DNA of 62,500 nt from Lysobacter antibioticus. Its GTDB lineage: Bacteria; Pseudomonadota; Gammaproteobacteria; Xanthomonadales; Xanthomonadaceae. The DNA is taken from NCBI RefSeq assembly GCF_001442535.1, contig NZ_CP013141.1:4323022-4385521 (forward strand). Direction: 5' to 3'. Under the pieces are notes generated by a model. That model was not told where the DNA came from. It worked only from the letters and a program-made list of their open reading frames with translations, and did not search any database. Position 1 is the stretch's first letter, and every line of letters begins with the position of its first letter. The position numbers and the translations under genes were made by a program. This document shows, one piece after another, positions 37,674 through 46,864 of the stretch.

Positions 37674-38552
37674 TTACAGCACGTAGACGAACAGGAACAG
37701 GCCCAGCCAGACCACGTCGACGAAGTGCCAGTACCAGGCCACCGCCTCGAACGCGAAGTGGTTGTCCTTGTCGAAATGGCCCTTGAGGCAACGGAACCAG
37801 ATGATCGCCAGCATGATCGTGCCCAGGGTCACGTGCAGGCCGTGGAAACCGGTGAGCATGAAGAAGGTCGAACCGTAGATGCCCGAACCCAGGGTCAGGT
37901 TGAGCTCGGTGTAGGCGTGGATGTATTCCTCGGCCTGGAAGAACAGGAACAGGCAGCCCAGCAGCACGGTCAGGCCCAGCCAGAACAACAGCGCCTTGCG
38001 GTGGCCGCCCTTGAGCGCGTGGTGCGCGGCGGTGACCGTGGAGCCCGAGGTCAGCAGGATCAGGGTGTTGAGCAGCGGCAGGCCCCAGGCCGGAATGGTC
38101 TCGAACACGCCACCGACCGCGGCCGGACCGCTGCTCGGCCAGGCGGCGCTGAACTGCGGCCACAGCAGGCTGTTGGTCATCACGCCGTCGCCTTCGCCGC
38201 CGAGCCACGGCAGGGCCAGGCTGCGGGCGTAGAACAGCGCGCCGAAGAAAGCGGCGAAGAACATCACCTCGGAGAAGATGAACCAGATCATCCCCATCCG
38301 GAACGAGACGTCGACCTGCTTGTTGTAGTTGCCGCGCACCGATTCGCGGATGACGTCGCCGAACCAGCCGAACAGCACGCCGACCATCATCGCCAGGCCG
38401 ACGAAGAACACCGGCTTGCCCCAGCTGACTTCATTGAGCCAGCTGGCGACGCCGATCATGGTCGTGAACAGACCGATCGAACCGAGGAACGGCCAGCGGC
38501 TGCTGTGCGGCACGTAGTAGATATTGGCGTCTGGCGTGTGAGCGTGGGCCAT
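37674..38552 (-). CDS. ctaE: Cytochrome c oxidase subunit III
   Basis: The 292-residue inner-membrane subunit of the aa3-type oxidase has seven helices and conserved blocks YYVPHSSRWPFLGSIGLF, FSEVMFFAAFFGALFYARS, GSTVTAAHHALKGG, EEYIHAYTELNL and TGFHGLHVTLGTIML, ending VWLGLFLFVYVL. Subunit III stabilises the proton-pumping core. It is the last gene of the unit and is followed by a strong terminator. No fusion or truncation is seen. Confidence 0.97.
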   Translation of the reverse strand: MAHAHTPDANIYYVPHSSRWPFLGSIGLFTTMIGVASWLNEVSWGKPVFFVGLAMMVGVLFGWFGDVIRESVRGNYNKQVDVSFRMGMIWFIFSEVMFFAAFFGALFYARSLALPWLGGEGDGVMTNSLLWPQFSAAWPSSGPAAVGGVFETIPAWGLPLLNTLILLTSGSTVTAAHHALKGGHRKALLFWLGLTVLLGCLFLFFQAEEYIHAYTELNLTLGSGIYGSTFFMLTGFHGLHVTLGTIMLAIIWFRCLKGHFDKDNHFAFEAVAWYWHFVDVVWLGLFLFVYVL

Positions 38553-38601
38553 GGCGGCGTTCCAGTGATAAGTGGTGCTGGTTTGAATGGTGCTGAGCCG
38601 C

Positions 38602-39219
38602 TTACGGCGCCGACAGCGGCGAGGACGCGGTCTTGGACACCGATCCTTGCTGCAGGCGCGCCGTGAGCACGTCGTTCTTGGAGAAAGTGTAGGACAGCGT
38701 GATCGTCTTGATCTCGGCCGGCAGGTTCGGATCGACGATGAAACGCACCGGCATGTCGCGCGATTCGCCCGCCTGCAGGGTCTGGGCGGTGAAGCAGAAA
38801 CACTCGGTCTTGTTGAAATAGCCCGAGGCCCGCGCCGGCGCGACCGACGGCGAGGCGCTGCCGACGATGGCGCGGTCGGTGGTGTTGCGGGCGTAGTAGG
38901 TGGTCTCGTACTGCTCGCCCGGACGCACCTGCATGCTGAACTGGTGCGGCTTGAAGTCCCAAGGCAGCTTGGAATTGACGCTGCCGTCGAACTGCACTGT
39001 GACGATGCGGTCGGCGACGGGCGCGGCCGCCGCCTGGGCCTCGACCACGCCGCGTTCCAGGCGAATGCCGAACACCTTTTCGCAGGCGATGCGGTACATC
39101 GGCACCAGGGCGAAGGTGAAGCCGAACGCGCCCAGTGCGACCAGCACCATCAGCCGGGTCATCTTCGGGCTCGCCTGGCGGCGGACCTCGGCGTTGGCCT
39201 TGGCGTCTTCGGCGCTCAT
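38602..39219 (-). CDS. ctaG: Cytochrome c oxidase assembly protein CtaG/Cox11
   Basis: This 205-residue copper chaperone delivers copper to the CuB site of subunit I. One N-terminal helix (about 22-44) is followed by a periplasmic immunoglobulin-like domain with [13 protein letters not shown], whose CxC binds copper, and FFVDP-like RFIVDPNLP. The start codon at 39219 overlaps the stop of the 43-aa small protein (ATGA), so the two are coupled. A longer reading from 39282 is rejected because it overlaps that small gene. Confidence 0.95.
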   Translation of the reverse strand: MSAEDAKANAEVRRQASPKMTRLMVLVALGAFGFTFALVPMYRIACEKVFGIRLERGVVEAQAAAAPVADRIVTVQFDGSVNSKLPWDFKPHQFSMQVRPGEQYETTYYARNTTDRAIVGSASPSVAPARASGYFNKTECFCFTAQTLQAGESRDMPVRFIVDPNLPAEIKTITLSYTFSKNDVLTARLQQGSVSKTASSPLSAP

Positions 39220-39347
39220 TGCGACAGCACCCCGGTAAGGATGAAGGCGACGTAGACCGCCACCGCGGCCAGCCCGAACCACAGCGCCGTGCGGCGCGCG
39301 GCCGAACGGCGATGGGCGAGGTCGTGCTGGTCGTGGGACTGGGTCAT
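39216..39347 (-). CDS. Cytochrome oxidase small assembly protein-like (43 aa)
   Basis: A very short gene between ctaD and ctaG. It encodes a polar, His/Arg-rich N-terminus ([19 protein letters not shown]) and one membrane helix ([20 protein letters not shown]), ending LSQ. Its stop overlaps the ctaG ATG by 4 nt. Equivalent tiny proteins at the same place in other proteobacteria are called cytochrome oxidase small assembly proteins; no mechanism is known. The existence of the gene is supported by overlap, helix and conserved position. Confidence 0.75.
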   Translation of the reverse strand: MTQSHDQHDLAHRRSAARRTALWFGLAAVAVYVAFILTGVLSQ

Positions 39348-39431
39348 CGTGGTTCGCCTGGACCGCGCAAGCGCGCTATCGAATCGAAGCGCTGAATACG
39401 CGGCCGGTCGCGGGTCCTGTGTCCTGATCGC

Positions 39432-41057
39432 TTAGTGGGTGATGTCGCCGTGGGCCAGATCGCCGTCGCGGATCACCGGCGGCGTACCGAAGGTGTGGTG
39501 CGGCGCCGGGCTCGGCACGGTCCATTCCAGGCCGCGCGCGCCTTCCCAGGCTCGCGCTTCGGCCTTCGCGCCGACGCTCTTCGAGCGCAGCAGGATGAAG
39601 GCCATCATGAACGGCGTGACGAACATGCCGAACGCGCCGATCGAGCTGATCAGGTTCCAGTCCGCGAACACCACGTTGTAGTCCGGGATGCGGCGCGGCA
39701 TGCCGGCCAGGCCCAGGAAGTGCTGCGGGAAGAACAGCAGGTTGACGAAGATCATCGTCCACCAGAAGTGGAACTTGGCCATCGGCTCGCTGTACATGCG
39801 GCCGGTCCACTTGGGCCACCAGAAGTACACCGCGGCGATGATCGAGAACAGCGCGCCGGTCACCAGCACGTAGTGGAAGTGCGCGACCACGAAGTAGGTG
39901 TCGTGGTACTGGAAGTCGGCCGGCACGATCGCGAGCATCAGGCCCGAGAAACCGCCGATGGTGAACAGGATCACGAACGAGATCGCCCACAGCATCGGCG
40001 CCTCGAACGACATCGAGCCGCGCCACATGGTGGTGACCCAGTTGAACACCTTCACGCCGGTCGGCACCGCGATCAGCATGGTCGCGAACATGAAGTAGAT
40101 CTCGCCACCGAGCGGCATGCCGACGGTGAACATGTGGTGGGCCCACACGATGAACGAGAGGAAGGCGATCGAAGCGGTCGCGTACACCATGGCCTGGTAG
40201 CCGAACAGCGGCTTGCGGGCGAAGGTCGGGATGATCTCCGAGACCACGCCGAACGCCGGCAGGATCATGATGTAGACCTCGGGGTGACCGAAGAACCAGA
40301 AGATGTGCTGGAACATCACCGGGTCGCCGCCGCCGGCCGCGTTGAAGAACGAGGTGGCGAAGAACTTGTCGGTCAGCAGCATGGTCACCGCGCCGGCCAG
40401 GACCGGCATCACCGCGATCAGCAGGAAGGCGGTGATCAGCCAGGTCCAGCAGAAGATCGGCATCTTCAACAGGTCCACGCCCGGGGCGCGCATGTTGAGG
40501 ATGGTGGCGATGACGTTGATCGCGCCCATGATCGAGCTGATGCCCATCATGTGGATGGCGAAGATCGCGAAAGCGACGTTGTTGCCGCCTTGCAGCGACA
40601 GCGGCGGGTACAGGGTCCAGCCGCCGGCCGGAGCGCCGCCGTCCAGGAACAGGGTCATCAGCAGCAGGGTGAAGGCGAACGGCAGGATCCAGAACGACCA
40701 GTTGTTCATGCGCGGCAGCGCCATGTCCGGCGCGCCGATCTGCAGCGGGATCATCCAGTTGGCCAGGCCGACGAAGGCCGGCATCACGCCGCCGAAGATC
40801 ATCACCAGCGCATGCATGGTGGTCATCTGGTTGAAGACTTCCGGCTTCAGATGCTGCAGGCCCGGCTCCATCAGCTCCCAGCGGATCATCACCGACATGA
40901 AGGCGCCGATGATGAACATGACGAAGCTGAAGATCAGGTACAGCGTGCCGATGTCTTTGTGGTTGGTCGAGAAGAACCAACGCTCGATGAAGCCCTGTTT
41001 GTGGGCGTGATCATCGTGGTGATCGTGATGATCGGCGACGGGGTGCGTGGCTGCCAT
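39432..41057 (-). CDS. ctaD: Cytochrome c oxidase subunit I (aa3-type)
   Basis: The 541-residue catalytic subunit holds heme a and the heme a3-CuB centre. Twelve helices carry MTTMHALVMIFGG (His for heme a), FWFFGHPEVYIMILP (CuB His and the His-Tyr crosslink), VWAHHMFTVG (CuB His pair) and DTYFVVAHFHYVL (heme His). The N-terminus has an unusual His cluster (MAATHPVADHHDHHDDHAHK). ATG at 41057 follows AGAGGTAGG. It follows ctaC by 26 nt. Confidence 0.98.
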   Translation of the reverse strand: MAATHPVADHHDHHDDHAHKQGFIERWFFSTNHKDIGTLYLIFSFVMFIIGAFMSVMIRWELMEPGLQHLKPEVFNQMTTMHALVMIFGGVMPAFVGLANWMIPLQIGAPDMALPRMNNWSFWILPFAFTLLLMTLFLDGGAPAGGWTLYPPLSLQGGNNVAFAIFAIHMMGISSIMGAINVIATILNMRAPGVDLLKMPIFCWTWLITAFLLIAVMPVLAGAVTMLLTDKFFATSFFNAAGGGDPVMFQHIFWFFGHPEVYIMILPAFGVVSEIIPTFARKPLFGYQAMVYATASIAFLSFIVWAHHMFTVGMPLGGEIYFMFATMLIAVPTGVKVFNWVTTMWRGSMSFEAPMLWAISFVILFTIGGFSGLMLAIVPADFQYHDTYFVVAHFHYVLVTGALFSIIAAVYFWWPKWTGRMYSEPMAKFHFWWTMIFVNLLFFPQHFLGLAGMPRRIPDYNVVFADWNLISSIGAFGMFVTPFMMAFILLRSKSVGAKAEARAWEGARGLEWTVPSPAPHHTFGTPPVIRDGDLAHGDITH

Positions 41058-41083
41058 GGCCTACCTCTGAAGAGTGCTGACGA

Positions 41084-42022
41084 TCAACCGACGACCGCTG
41101 CGTGCGGAGCCGCGGCGGTCGTGGTGTCGGTGTTCGGGGCTGCGGCGGAAGCCGGAGCGGCATCGGCCGGAGCGGCCGCGGGTGCAGCAGCCGGGGCCGC
41201 CGGCGCGTTCTTGGCCTTCTGCTCGGCCAGCCACTGCTGGTATTCGGCCTTGGGCAGGGCGCGCACGACGATCGGCATGAAGCCGTGGTCCTTGCCGCAC
41301 AGCTCGGCGCACTGGCCGCGGTAGACGCCAGGCTCCTTAATTTCGGTCCAGGCCTCGTTGACGATGCCCGGGATCGCGTCCTGCTTCCAGCCCAGCGCCG
41401 GCACCCACCATGCGTGGATGACGTCGTCGGCGGTGATCACGAAACGGATCTTGGTGTCGGTCGGCAGCACCAGGACGTTGTCGACGTCGAGCAGGTAATG
41501 CTCGTGGTCGGCCTTGGTGACGAGCTTGCCGGCCTGGCGCAGCTGGTCGCTCTTGCGGTCCAGGCGGCTGGTGAAGGAGACGTTCTCGCCGAGGTAGTCG
41601 TACTTCCACATCCACTGGAAGCCGGTGACCTTGACCGTCATCGCCGCGTTGCGGGTGTCGTACATCGCGATCAGCTTGCTGGTGGCCGGGAAGGCCATCA
41701 ACACCAGCAGCGCCACCGGCACCACGGTCCAGATGATCTCGAGCTTGGTGCTGTGGGTGAAGTCCTTGTCGGCGACGGCGCCCTTGGACTTGCGGAACCT
41801 GAACATGGCCACGGCCATAGCGCCGAAGACCAGGATGCCGATCACCACGCAGACCCACAGCGCGAACATGTGCGCCGAGTAGGCGTTCATCGACTGGGCG
41901 GTCACGCCCTTGCCCATATTCAGCTGCCACGGCTTGGGATCGGCCGCCTGAGCAAACGCAAGGACAGGCAACGCCGATGCGGCGACGCCCGCTGCCCACT
42001 GCTTGAAACGACCGGCTTTCAT
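41084..42022 (-). CDS. ctaC: Cytochrome c oxidase subunit II
   Basis: The 312-residue subunit receives electrons from cytochrome c through its CuA site. A signal peptide (ending VLAFAQA) precedes two helices, then the cupredoxin domain. The CuA motif is complete: the distal His in DDVIHAWWVPALGWKQDAIPG and the CxxxC/His/Met cluster GQCAELCGKDHGFMPIVV. The C-terminal ~40 residues are an Ala/Pro-rich tail (APAAPAAAPAAAPADAAPAS) without a cytochrome c domain. It is first in the oxidase unit; its promoter should lie in the gap to putA. Confidence 0.97.
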   Translation of the reverse strand: MKAGRFKQWAAGVAASALPVLAFAQAADPKPWQLNMGKGVTAQSMNAYSAHMFALWVCVVIGILVFGAMAVAMFRFRKSKGAVADKDFTHSTKLEIIWTVVPVALLVLMAFPATSKLIAMYDTRNAAMTVKVTGFQWMWKYDYLGENVSFTSRLDRKSDQLRQAGKLVTKADHEHYLLDVDNVLVLPTDTKIRFVITADDVIHAWWVPALGWKQDAIPGIVNEAWTEIKEPGVYRGQCAELCGKDHGFMPIVVRALPKAEYQQWLAEQKAKNAPAAPAAAPAAAPADAAPASAAAPNTDTTTAAAPHAAVVG

Positions 42023-42570
42023 CAGTTCGAGCCCCGAAAAATCAGTGTGGTTTTCGTTTTCGTGCTCCGCGGGCTGCCCCTCCCGCCCCGTCCGCGCCGA
42101 TGTCCTGGGCGTGAGGCTGTGCGGAAGTGGTGGCTGGCGAGCCCTGTCGAGGGCCCATCACGCCGGGATCGGCGCTACGGATAACCGAGAAATGGTAGCG
42201 GCCGCCCCGTCTTGCGGCAACCCGGAGGTGCTAGCCCCAACCGGTCCGGAAACCGCCCGCGCCCCGCAGCGACAAGCTTTGCGCGCCAGTTCGGCGCCTC
42301 ATATGAGTGTCGGCGACGGCCGATCGCAGGCGTGACGGATGCAAGTTGCGGTGGTCCAGTGCGCGCAACGCGCGGATCGGGCCGGTCGCCGCAGCCGCGG
42401 CGGCCCGCTCCGGCGCCCATCCGACGACACTCATCCGATGGCGGCGGCCGACCGGTTGGCCGGCCTTGCGACGGCGCTCTCGCACCGGGCCCGCCCCGAA
42501 CCGATCCGGTACAGGCCGCGACCGATAGAAAGCTCTAAAATGCCGGACTCCCACCCCAGTGCCGGGTCCG
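42023..42570. other. 548-nt divergent region between ctaC and putA
   Basis: This stretch must contain the promoters of the oxidase unit and putA. I find no tRNA, repeat or terminator. TTTTCGTTTTCG near 42050 is the most AT-rich patch on the ctaC side, and CTCTAAAATG at 42531-42541 is a -10-like word on the putA side, without a recognisable -35. Confidence 0.4.
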
Positions 42571-45500
42571 ATGTCCACCAACGTCTCTTCCACCGTCGCC
42601 CACGACGGTCCGCCGGCGCGCTCGAGCGCTGCGCTTTCCAACGCGCAGCCCGCAGCCGCCATGATCAGCCCCGAACTGCCCGCACCGCCTTCGGGCCCAC
42701 GCGCGGCCCTGACCGCCGGCTGGGTCCGCGACGAAGCCGATCACGTCCGCCACCTGCTCGAACTGGCGCGCCTGCCGGCCGCCGACCGCGACGCCGCCCA
42801 GGCCACCGCCGCCGAGCTGGTCAAGCGCGTGCGCGCCCGCGCCCAGGACCAGGGCGCGATCGAAGCCTTCATGCGCCAGTACGACCTCGGCAGCGAGGAA
42901 GGCGTGCTGCTGATGTGCGTGGCCGAGGCCCTGCTGCGCATTCCGGACCAGGAAACCGCCGACAAGCTGATCCGCGACAAGCTCGGCGAAGCCGACTGGA
43001 AGCGTCATCTGGGTCAATCGGACTCGGTACTGGTCAACGCCTCGACCTGGGGCCTGATGCTGACCGGCAAGCTGGTCGACCTCAACGACGACACCAAGCG
43101 CGACGTCCACAACGCCTTCAAGCGCCTGGTCGGCCGCGTCGGCGAACCGGTGATCCGCCTGGCCGTGCGCCAGGCGATGCGCATCATGGGCCACCAGTTC
43201 GTGATGGGCCGCACCATCGGCGAAGCGCTGTCGCGCTCGAAGAAGGGCGACAACGCCAACTACCGTTATTCCTTCGACATGCTCGGCGAAGGCGCGCTGA
43301 CCACCAAGGATGCCCTGCGTTACCTGCAGGCCTACCGCGACGCGATCCACGCGATCGGCAAGAGCGCGCAGTCGGGCAGCGCGTCCAACGACAAGGACGC
43401 CGTTTTCGGCGCGCCTTCGATCTCGGTCAAGCTGTCGGCGCTGCATCCGCGCTACGAACATGCCAAGCGCGAACGCGTGTTCGCCGAGCTGACCCCGCGC
43501 GTGCTCGAACTGGCGCAGCTGGCGCGCAACTACGGCATCGGTTTCACCATCGACGCCGAAGAAGCCGACCGCCTGGAGATGTCGCTCGATGTCATCGCCG
43601 CGGCGTATTCCGATGCCTCGCTCGACGGCTGGGAAGGCTATGGCCTGGCGATCCAGGCCTACCAGAAGCGCGCACCGGAAGCGATCGACTTCATCGCCGA
43701 CCTGGCCCGCAAGACCGGCCGCCGCATTCCGGTGCGCCTGGTCAAGGGCGCGTACTGGGACAGCGAGGTCAAGCGCGCCCAGGTCGACGGACAGGTGGGC
43801 TACCCCGTGTTCACGCGCAAGCCGAACACCGACGTGTCCTACCTCGCCAACGCGCGCCGCATGCTCGAAGCCAGCGACGCGATCTACCCGATGTTCGCCA
43901 CCCACAACGCCCAGACCATCGCCACGATCCATCAGCGCGCCAAGGCGATGGGCCGCGAGCGTCACTACGAGTTCCAGAAGCTGCACGGCATGGGCGACGA
44001 CCTCTACGCCGAGGTCATTCCCTCGCACCGCCTCGACGTGCCCTGCCGCGTCTACGCCCCGGTCGGTTCGCACGAAGACCTGCTGCCCTACCTGGTGCGC
44101 CGTCTGCTCGAGAACGGCGCCAACTCCAGCTTCGTCAACCGCATCACCGACGAGAGCATCGCGATCGACGAGTTGATCCAGGACCCGGTCGAGACCGTCT
44201 CCGCGTTCGCCAGCATTCCTCATCCGCGCATTCCGCTTCCGGCCGACCTGTACCGCAGCTTCGGCAATGAAAGGACCAATTCCATGGGCGTCAATCTCGC
44301 CAACGACCAGCAACTGCAGACCCTCGCCGCCGAAGTCAACGCCGCCGTCGGCGACTGGCGCGCCGCGCCGCTGGTGCCGGGCGCGACCGTCACCGGCCCG
44401 AACATCGCCGTGACCAACCCGGCTGACCGCCGCGAAACCGTCGGCCAGTGGCAGGCCGCCGACAGCGCCACCGTCGAGCTGGCGCTGAAGAACGCGGTCG
44501 CCGCGCAGGAAGCCTGGGATGCGACCCCGGCCGCCAGCCGCGCCGCGATCCTCGAACACGCCGCCGACCTGCTCGAGCAGCGCATGCCGCAATACATCGC
44601 GCTGTGCACCAAGGAAGCCGGCAAGACCATTCCCGACGGCGTCGCCGAAGTGCGCGAAGCGGTCGACTTCCTGCGTTACTACGGTCAGCAGGCGCGCAAG
44701 CTGTTCGCGCCGGAAGCGCTGCCGGGCCCGACCGGCGAGTCCAACACCCTGCACCTGTCCGGGCGCGGTGTGTTCGTCTGCATCAGCCCGTGGAACTTCC
44801 CGCTGGCGATCTTCGCCGGCCAGATCTCGGCCGCACTCGCCGCCGGCAACAGCGTCATCGCCAAGCCGGCCGAGCAGACCAACCTGATCGGTTACTACGC
44901 GGTCAAACTGCTGCACGAAGCCGGCGTGCCGGAAGCGGTGCTGCAGTTCCTGCCCGGCGACGGCGCCACCGTCGGCGCGGCGCTGACCCGCGACCCGCGC
45001 GTCGCCGGCGTCGCCTTCACCGGCTCGACCGACACCGCGCGCGCCATTAACCGCTCGCTGGCCGCGCGCGACGCCGCCATCGGCGTACTGATCGCCGAGA
45101 CCGGCGGCCAGAACGCGCTGATCGCCGACTCGTCCTCGCTGCCCGAGCAACTGGTCAAGGACGCGATCGGTTCGGCCTTCACTTCGGCCGGCCAGCGCTG
45201 CTCGGCCGCGCGCGTGCTGTTCGTGCAGGAAGACATCGCCGACAAGGTCACCACGATGCTGGCCGGCGCCATGGCCGAGCTCAAGATCGGCAACCCCGGC
45301 CTGCTGTCGACCGACGTCGGCCCGGTGATCGACGAAGACGCGCTGAAGATGCTCGTCGAGCACGCTGCGCGCATGGACAAGGAAGCGGTGAAGATCGGCG
45401 AAGTCGCGGTCGACGCCGACAGCGCCCACGGCAGCTTCTTCGCCCCGCGCGCCTACACCCTGAAGTCGCTCGACCAGTTGCACAAGGAAGTGTTCGGCCC

Positions 45501-45837
45501 GGTGCTGCACGTGATCCGCTGGAAGGCCGATCAGCTGGATGCGGTGATCGATGCGATCAACGCGACCGGCTACGGCCTGACCCTCGGCATCCACTCGCGC
45601 ATCGACGAGACCATCGAGCGCATCAGCGCGCGGGTCAAGGTCGGCAACTGCTACGTCAACCGCAACCAGATCGGCGCGGTCGTCGGCGTGCAGCCCTTCG
45701 GCGGCCAGAACCTGTCCGGCACCGGCCCCAAGGCCGGCGGCCCGCACTATCTGCCGCGCTTCACCACCGAGAAGACCATCACCGTCAACACCACCGCGGC
45801 CGGCGGCAATGCCTCGCTGCTGACCCTCGGCGACTGA
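42571..45837 (+). CDS. putA: Bifunctional proline dehydrogenase / L-glutamate-gamma-semialdehyde dehydrogenase
   Basis: The 1088-residue flavoenzyme oxidises proline to pyrroline-5-carboxylate and then to glutamate. The proline dehydrogenase barrel (about 100-540) has IRLAVRQAMRIMGHQFVMG, SVKLSALHPRYEHAKR and KGAYWDSEVKRAQ. The aldehyde dehydrogenase part has WNFPLAIFAGQISAALAAGN, FTGSTDTARAI, IAETGGQNAL (Glu) and SAGQRCSAARV with catalytic C877. The N-terminus lacks the ribbon-helix-helix domain of trifunctional PutA and is an Ala/Pro-rich tail instead, so it should not autoregulate by DNA binding. Start may be ATG 42571 or 42661; neither has a strong ribosome site. Confidence 0.96.
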   Translation: MSTNVSSTVAHDGPPARSSAALSNAQPAAAMISPELPAPPSGPRAALTAGWVRDEADHVRHLLELARLPAADRDAAQATAAELVKRVRARAQDQGAIEAFMRQYDLGSEEGVLLMCVAEALLRIPDQETADKLIRDKLGEADWKRHLGQSDSVLVNASTWGLMLTGKLVDLNDDTKRDVHNAFKRLVGRVGEPVIRLAVRQAMRIMGHQFVMGRTIGEALSRSKKGDNANYRYSFDMLGEGALTTKDALRYLQAYRDAIHAIGKSAQSGSASNDKDAVFGAPSISVKLSALHPRYEHAKRERVFAELTPRVLELAQLARNYGIGFTIDAEEADRLEMSLDVIAAAYSDASLDGWEGYGLAIQAYQKRAPEAIDFIADLARKTGRRIPVRLVKGAYWDSEVKRAQVDGQVGYPVFTRKPNTDVSYLANARRMLEASDAIYPMFATHNAQTIATIHQRAKAMGRERHYEFQKLHGMGDDLYAEVIPSHRLDVPCRVYAPVGSHEDLLPYLVRRLLENGANSSFVNRITDESIAIDELIQDPVETVSAFASIPHPRIPLPADLYRSFGNERTNSMGVNLANDQQLQTLAAEVNAAVGDWRAAPLVPGATVTGPNIAVTNPADRRETVGQWQAADSATVELALKNAVAAQEAWDATPAASRAAILEHAADLLEQRMPQYIALCTKEAGKTIPDGVAEVREAVDFLRYYGQQARKLFAPEALPGPTGESNTLHLSGRGVFVCISPWNFPLAIFAGQISAALAAGNSVIAKPAEQTNLIGYYAVKLLHEAGVPEAVLQFLPGDGATVGAALTRDPRVAGVAFTGSTDTARAINRSLAARDAAIGVLIAETGGQNALIADSSSLPEQLVKDAIGSAFTSAGQRCSAARVLFVQEDIADKVTTMLAGAMAELKIGNPGLLSTDVGPVIDEDALKMLVEHAARMDKEAVKIGEVAVDADSAHGSFFAPRAYTLKSLDQLHKEVFGPVLHVIRWKADQLDAVIDAINATGYGLTLGIHSRIDETIERISARVKVGNCYVNRNQIGAVVGVQPFGGQNLSGTGPKAGGPHYLPRFTTEKTITVNTTAAGGNASLLTLGD

Positions 45838-45880
45838 TCGCGGCACCCCATCGTCGGCCGCGTCCAAACGCGGCCACGCA

Positions 45881-45920
45881 ACGCGCACGGCGCGGCCCTC
45901 GGGTCGCGCCGTGCGCGTTT
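45881..45920 (+). terminator. Terminator hairpin after putA
   Basis: ACGCGCACGGCGCG and its complement form a 14-bp stem with a 12-nt loop, followed by TTT only. The stem is very strong; the T tract is weak. Confidence 0.6.
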
Positions 45921-45944
45921 GGGGCGGTGCCCGTCGGCTCCACT

Positions 45945-46107
45945 GTAGGAGCGGCGCAAGCCGCGACCAACCGGAAAGGTGATCGAAAGCGCAGCAACCG
46001 AAGCCCGGCCGTTCGACTTGCCTTGCGAGATTCCCCGTCTGTCCAGGCTCCGGGCGCGACGCTGACGCACACCTCTTCGGTTGGGTCGCGGCTCGCGCCG
46101 CTCCTAC
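45945..46107. repeat. REPIN-like element E after putA
   Basis: Left REP GTAGGAGCGGCGC...GCCGCGACC with inner flank AACCGGAAAGGTGATCGAAA, and right inner flank CACACCTCTTCGGTTGGGTC with inverted REP ending at 46107. It shows the longest terminal inverted repeat of the five elements (about 40 nt). It occupies much of the 394-nt gap before the DUF3574 gene. Confidence 0.88.
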
Positions 46108-46231
46108 CCCAAAGCCGTCGCTATCCAGGCCTGCACCGCTCTGCGACACGCATCGCATAACCGCCTACTGGCGGACCCATCGAAGCCAGAGCCGCGCGCA
46201 AGATAGCTGCATCGCCCGCGGAGCTACGCCG

Positions 46232-46693
46232 ATGTCCTGCAGATCCTTGTTGTCGGCCGCGTTGTTGTGCGCACTCACGGCCTGCGCTTCGCTCGCTCCA
46301 TTGCCGGTCAAGCCGGGCGACGCCAGTGCCTGCGGCGAACGCCGGCTCGACCGGGTGCTGTTCGGCATGAACAGTCCGTCCGGCCCGGTCAGCGACAGCC
46401 AATGGCAGGCCTTCCTCGCCGAGGTCGTCACCCCGCGCTTCCCCGATGGTTTGACCATCTATCAGGCGCAAGGCCAGTGGCGCGGCGCCAGCGGCGAGAT
46501 CGAACGCGAGGATTCGCGCGCGATCGACCTGGTTCACCTCGACAGCGCAGCCGGCCGTCAGCGCGTGGTCGAGATCGCCGACGAGTACAAACGCCGATTC
46601 CAACAGGAAGCGGTGCTGGTGATCAGTCTGCCGGCGCGCGCCTGCTTCGCCCAAGACAGTGGGGGCACACGGCGCGAATCGCCGGCGAGCTGA
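46232..46693 (+). CDS. DUF3574-family lipoprotein
   Basis: A 153-residue protein with a lipoprotein signal (LLCALTAC, lipobox Cys near residue 18). The DUF3574 core follows: DRVLFGMNSPSGPVSDSQWQAFL, TPRFPDGLTIYQAQGQWRG and a REDSRAIDLVHLD block. The family is a small ferredoxin-like fold of unknown function, usually lipid-anchored in the envelope. The C-terminal tail (SGGTRRESPAS) is variable. It stands alone. Confidence 0.85.
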   Translation: MSCRSLLSAALLCALTACASLAPLPVKPGDASACGERRLDRVLFGMNSPSGPVSDSQWQAFLAEVVTPRFPDGLTIYQAQGQWRGASGEIEREDSRAIDLVHLDSAAGRQRVVEIADEYKRRFQQEAVLVISLPARACFAQDSGGTRRESPAS

Positions 46694-46864
46694 GCGGCAC
46701 ACGGTGCCCCGCGCGATGCAAAAGCATGCCGGCATATCGGCGACACGAGGCCGCGCTTGTGACTCAAGGCGACGCAGGCCGAGCCAAGCCGAACCGACAC
46801 GTCACCGAATGAGAAGTCCGAAACCGCCGCGGCGTCCGCGCTCGTCCTCGGTACTGCGGCCACA

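Noticed and set aside
42535..46158. A 1207-codon minus-strand open frame opposite putA
   Set aside because: It is a shadow frame caused by high GC third positions; putA on the plus strand has all catalytic motifs.
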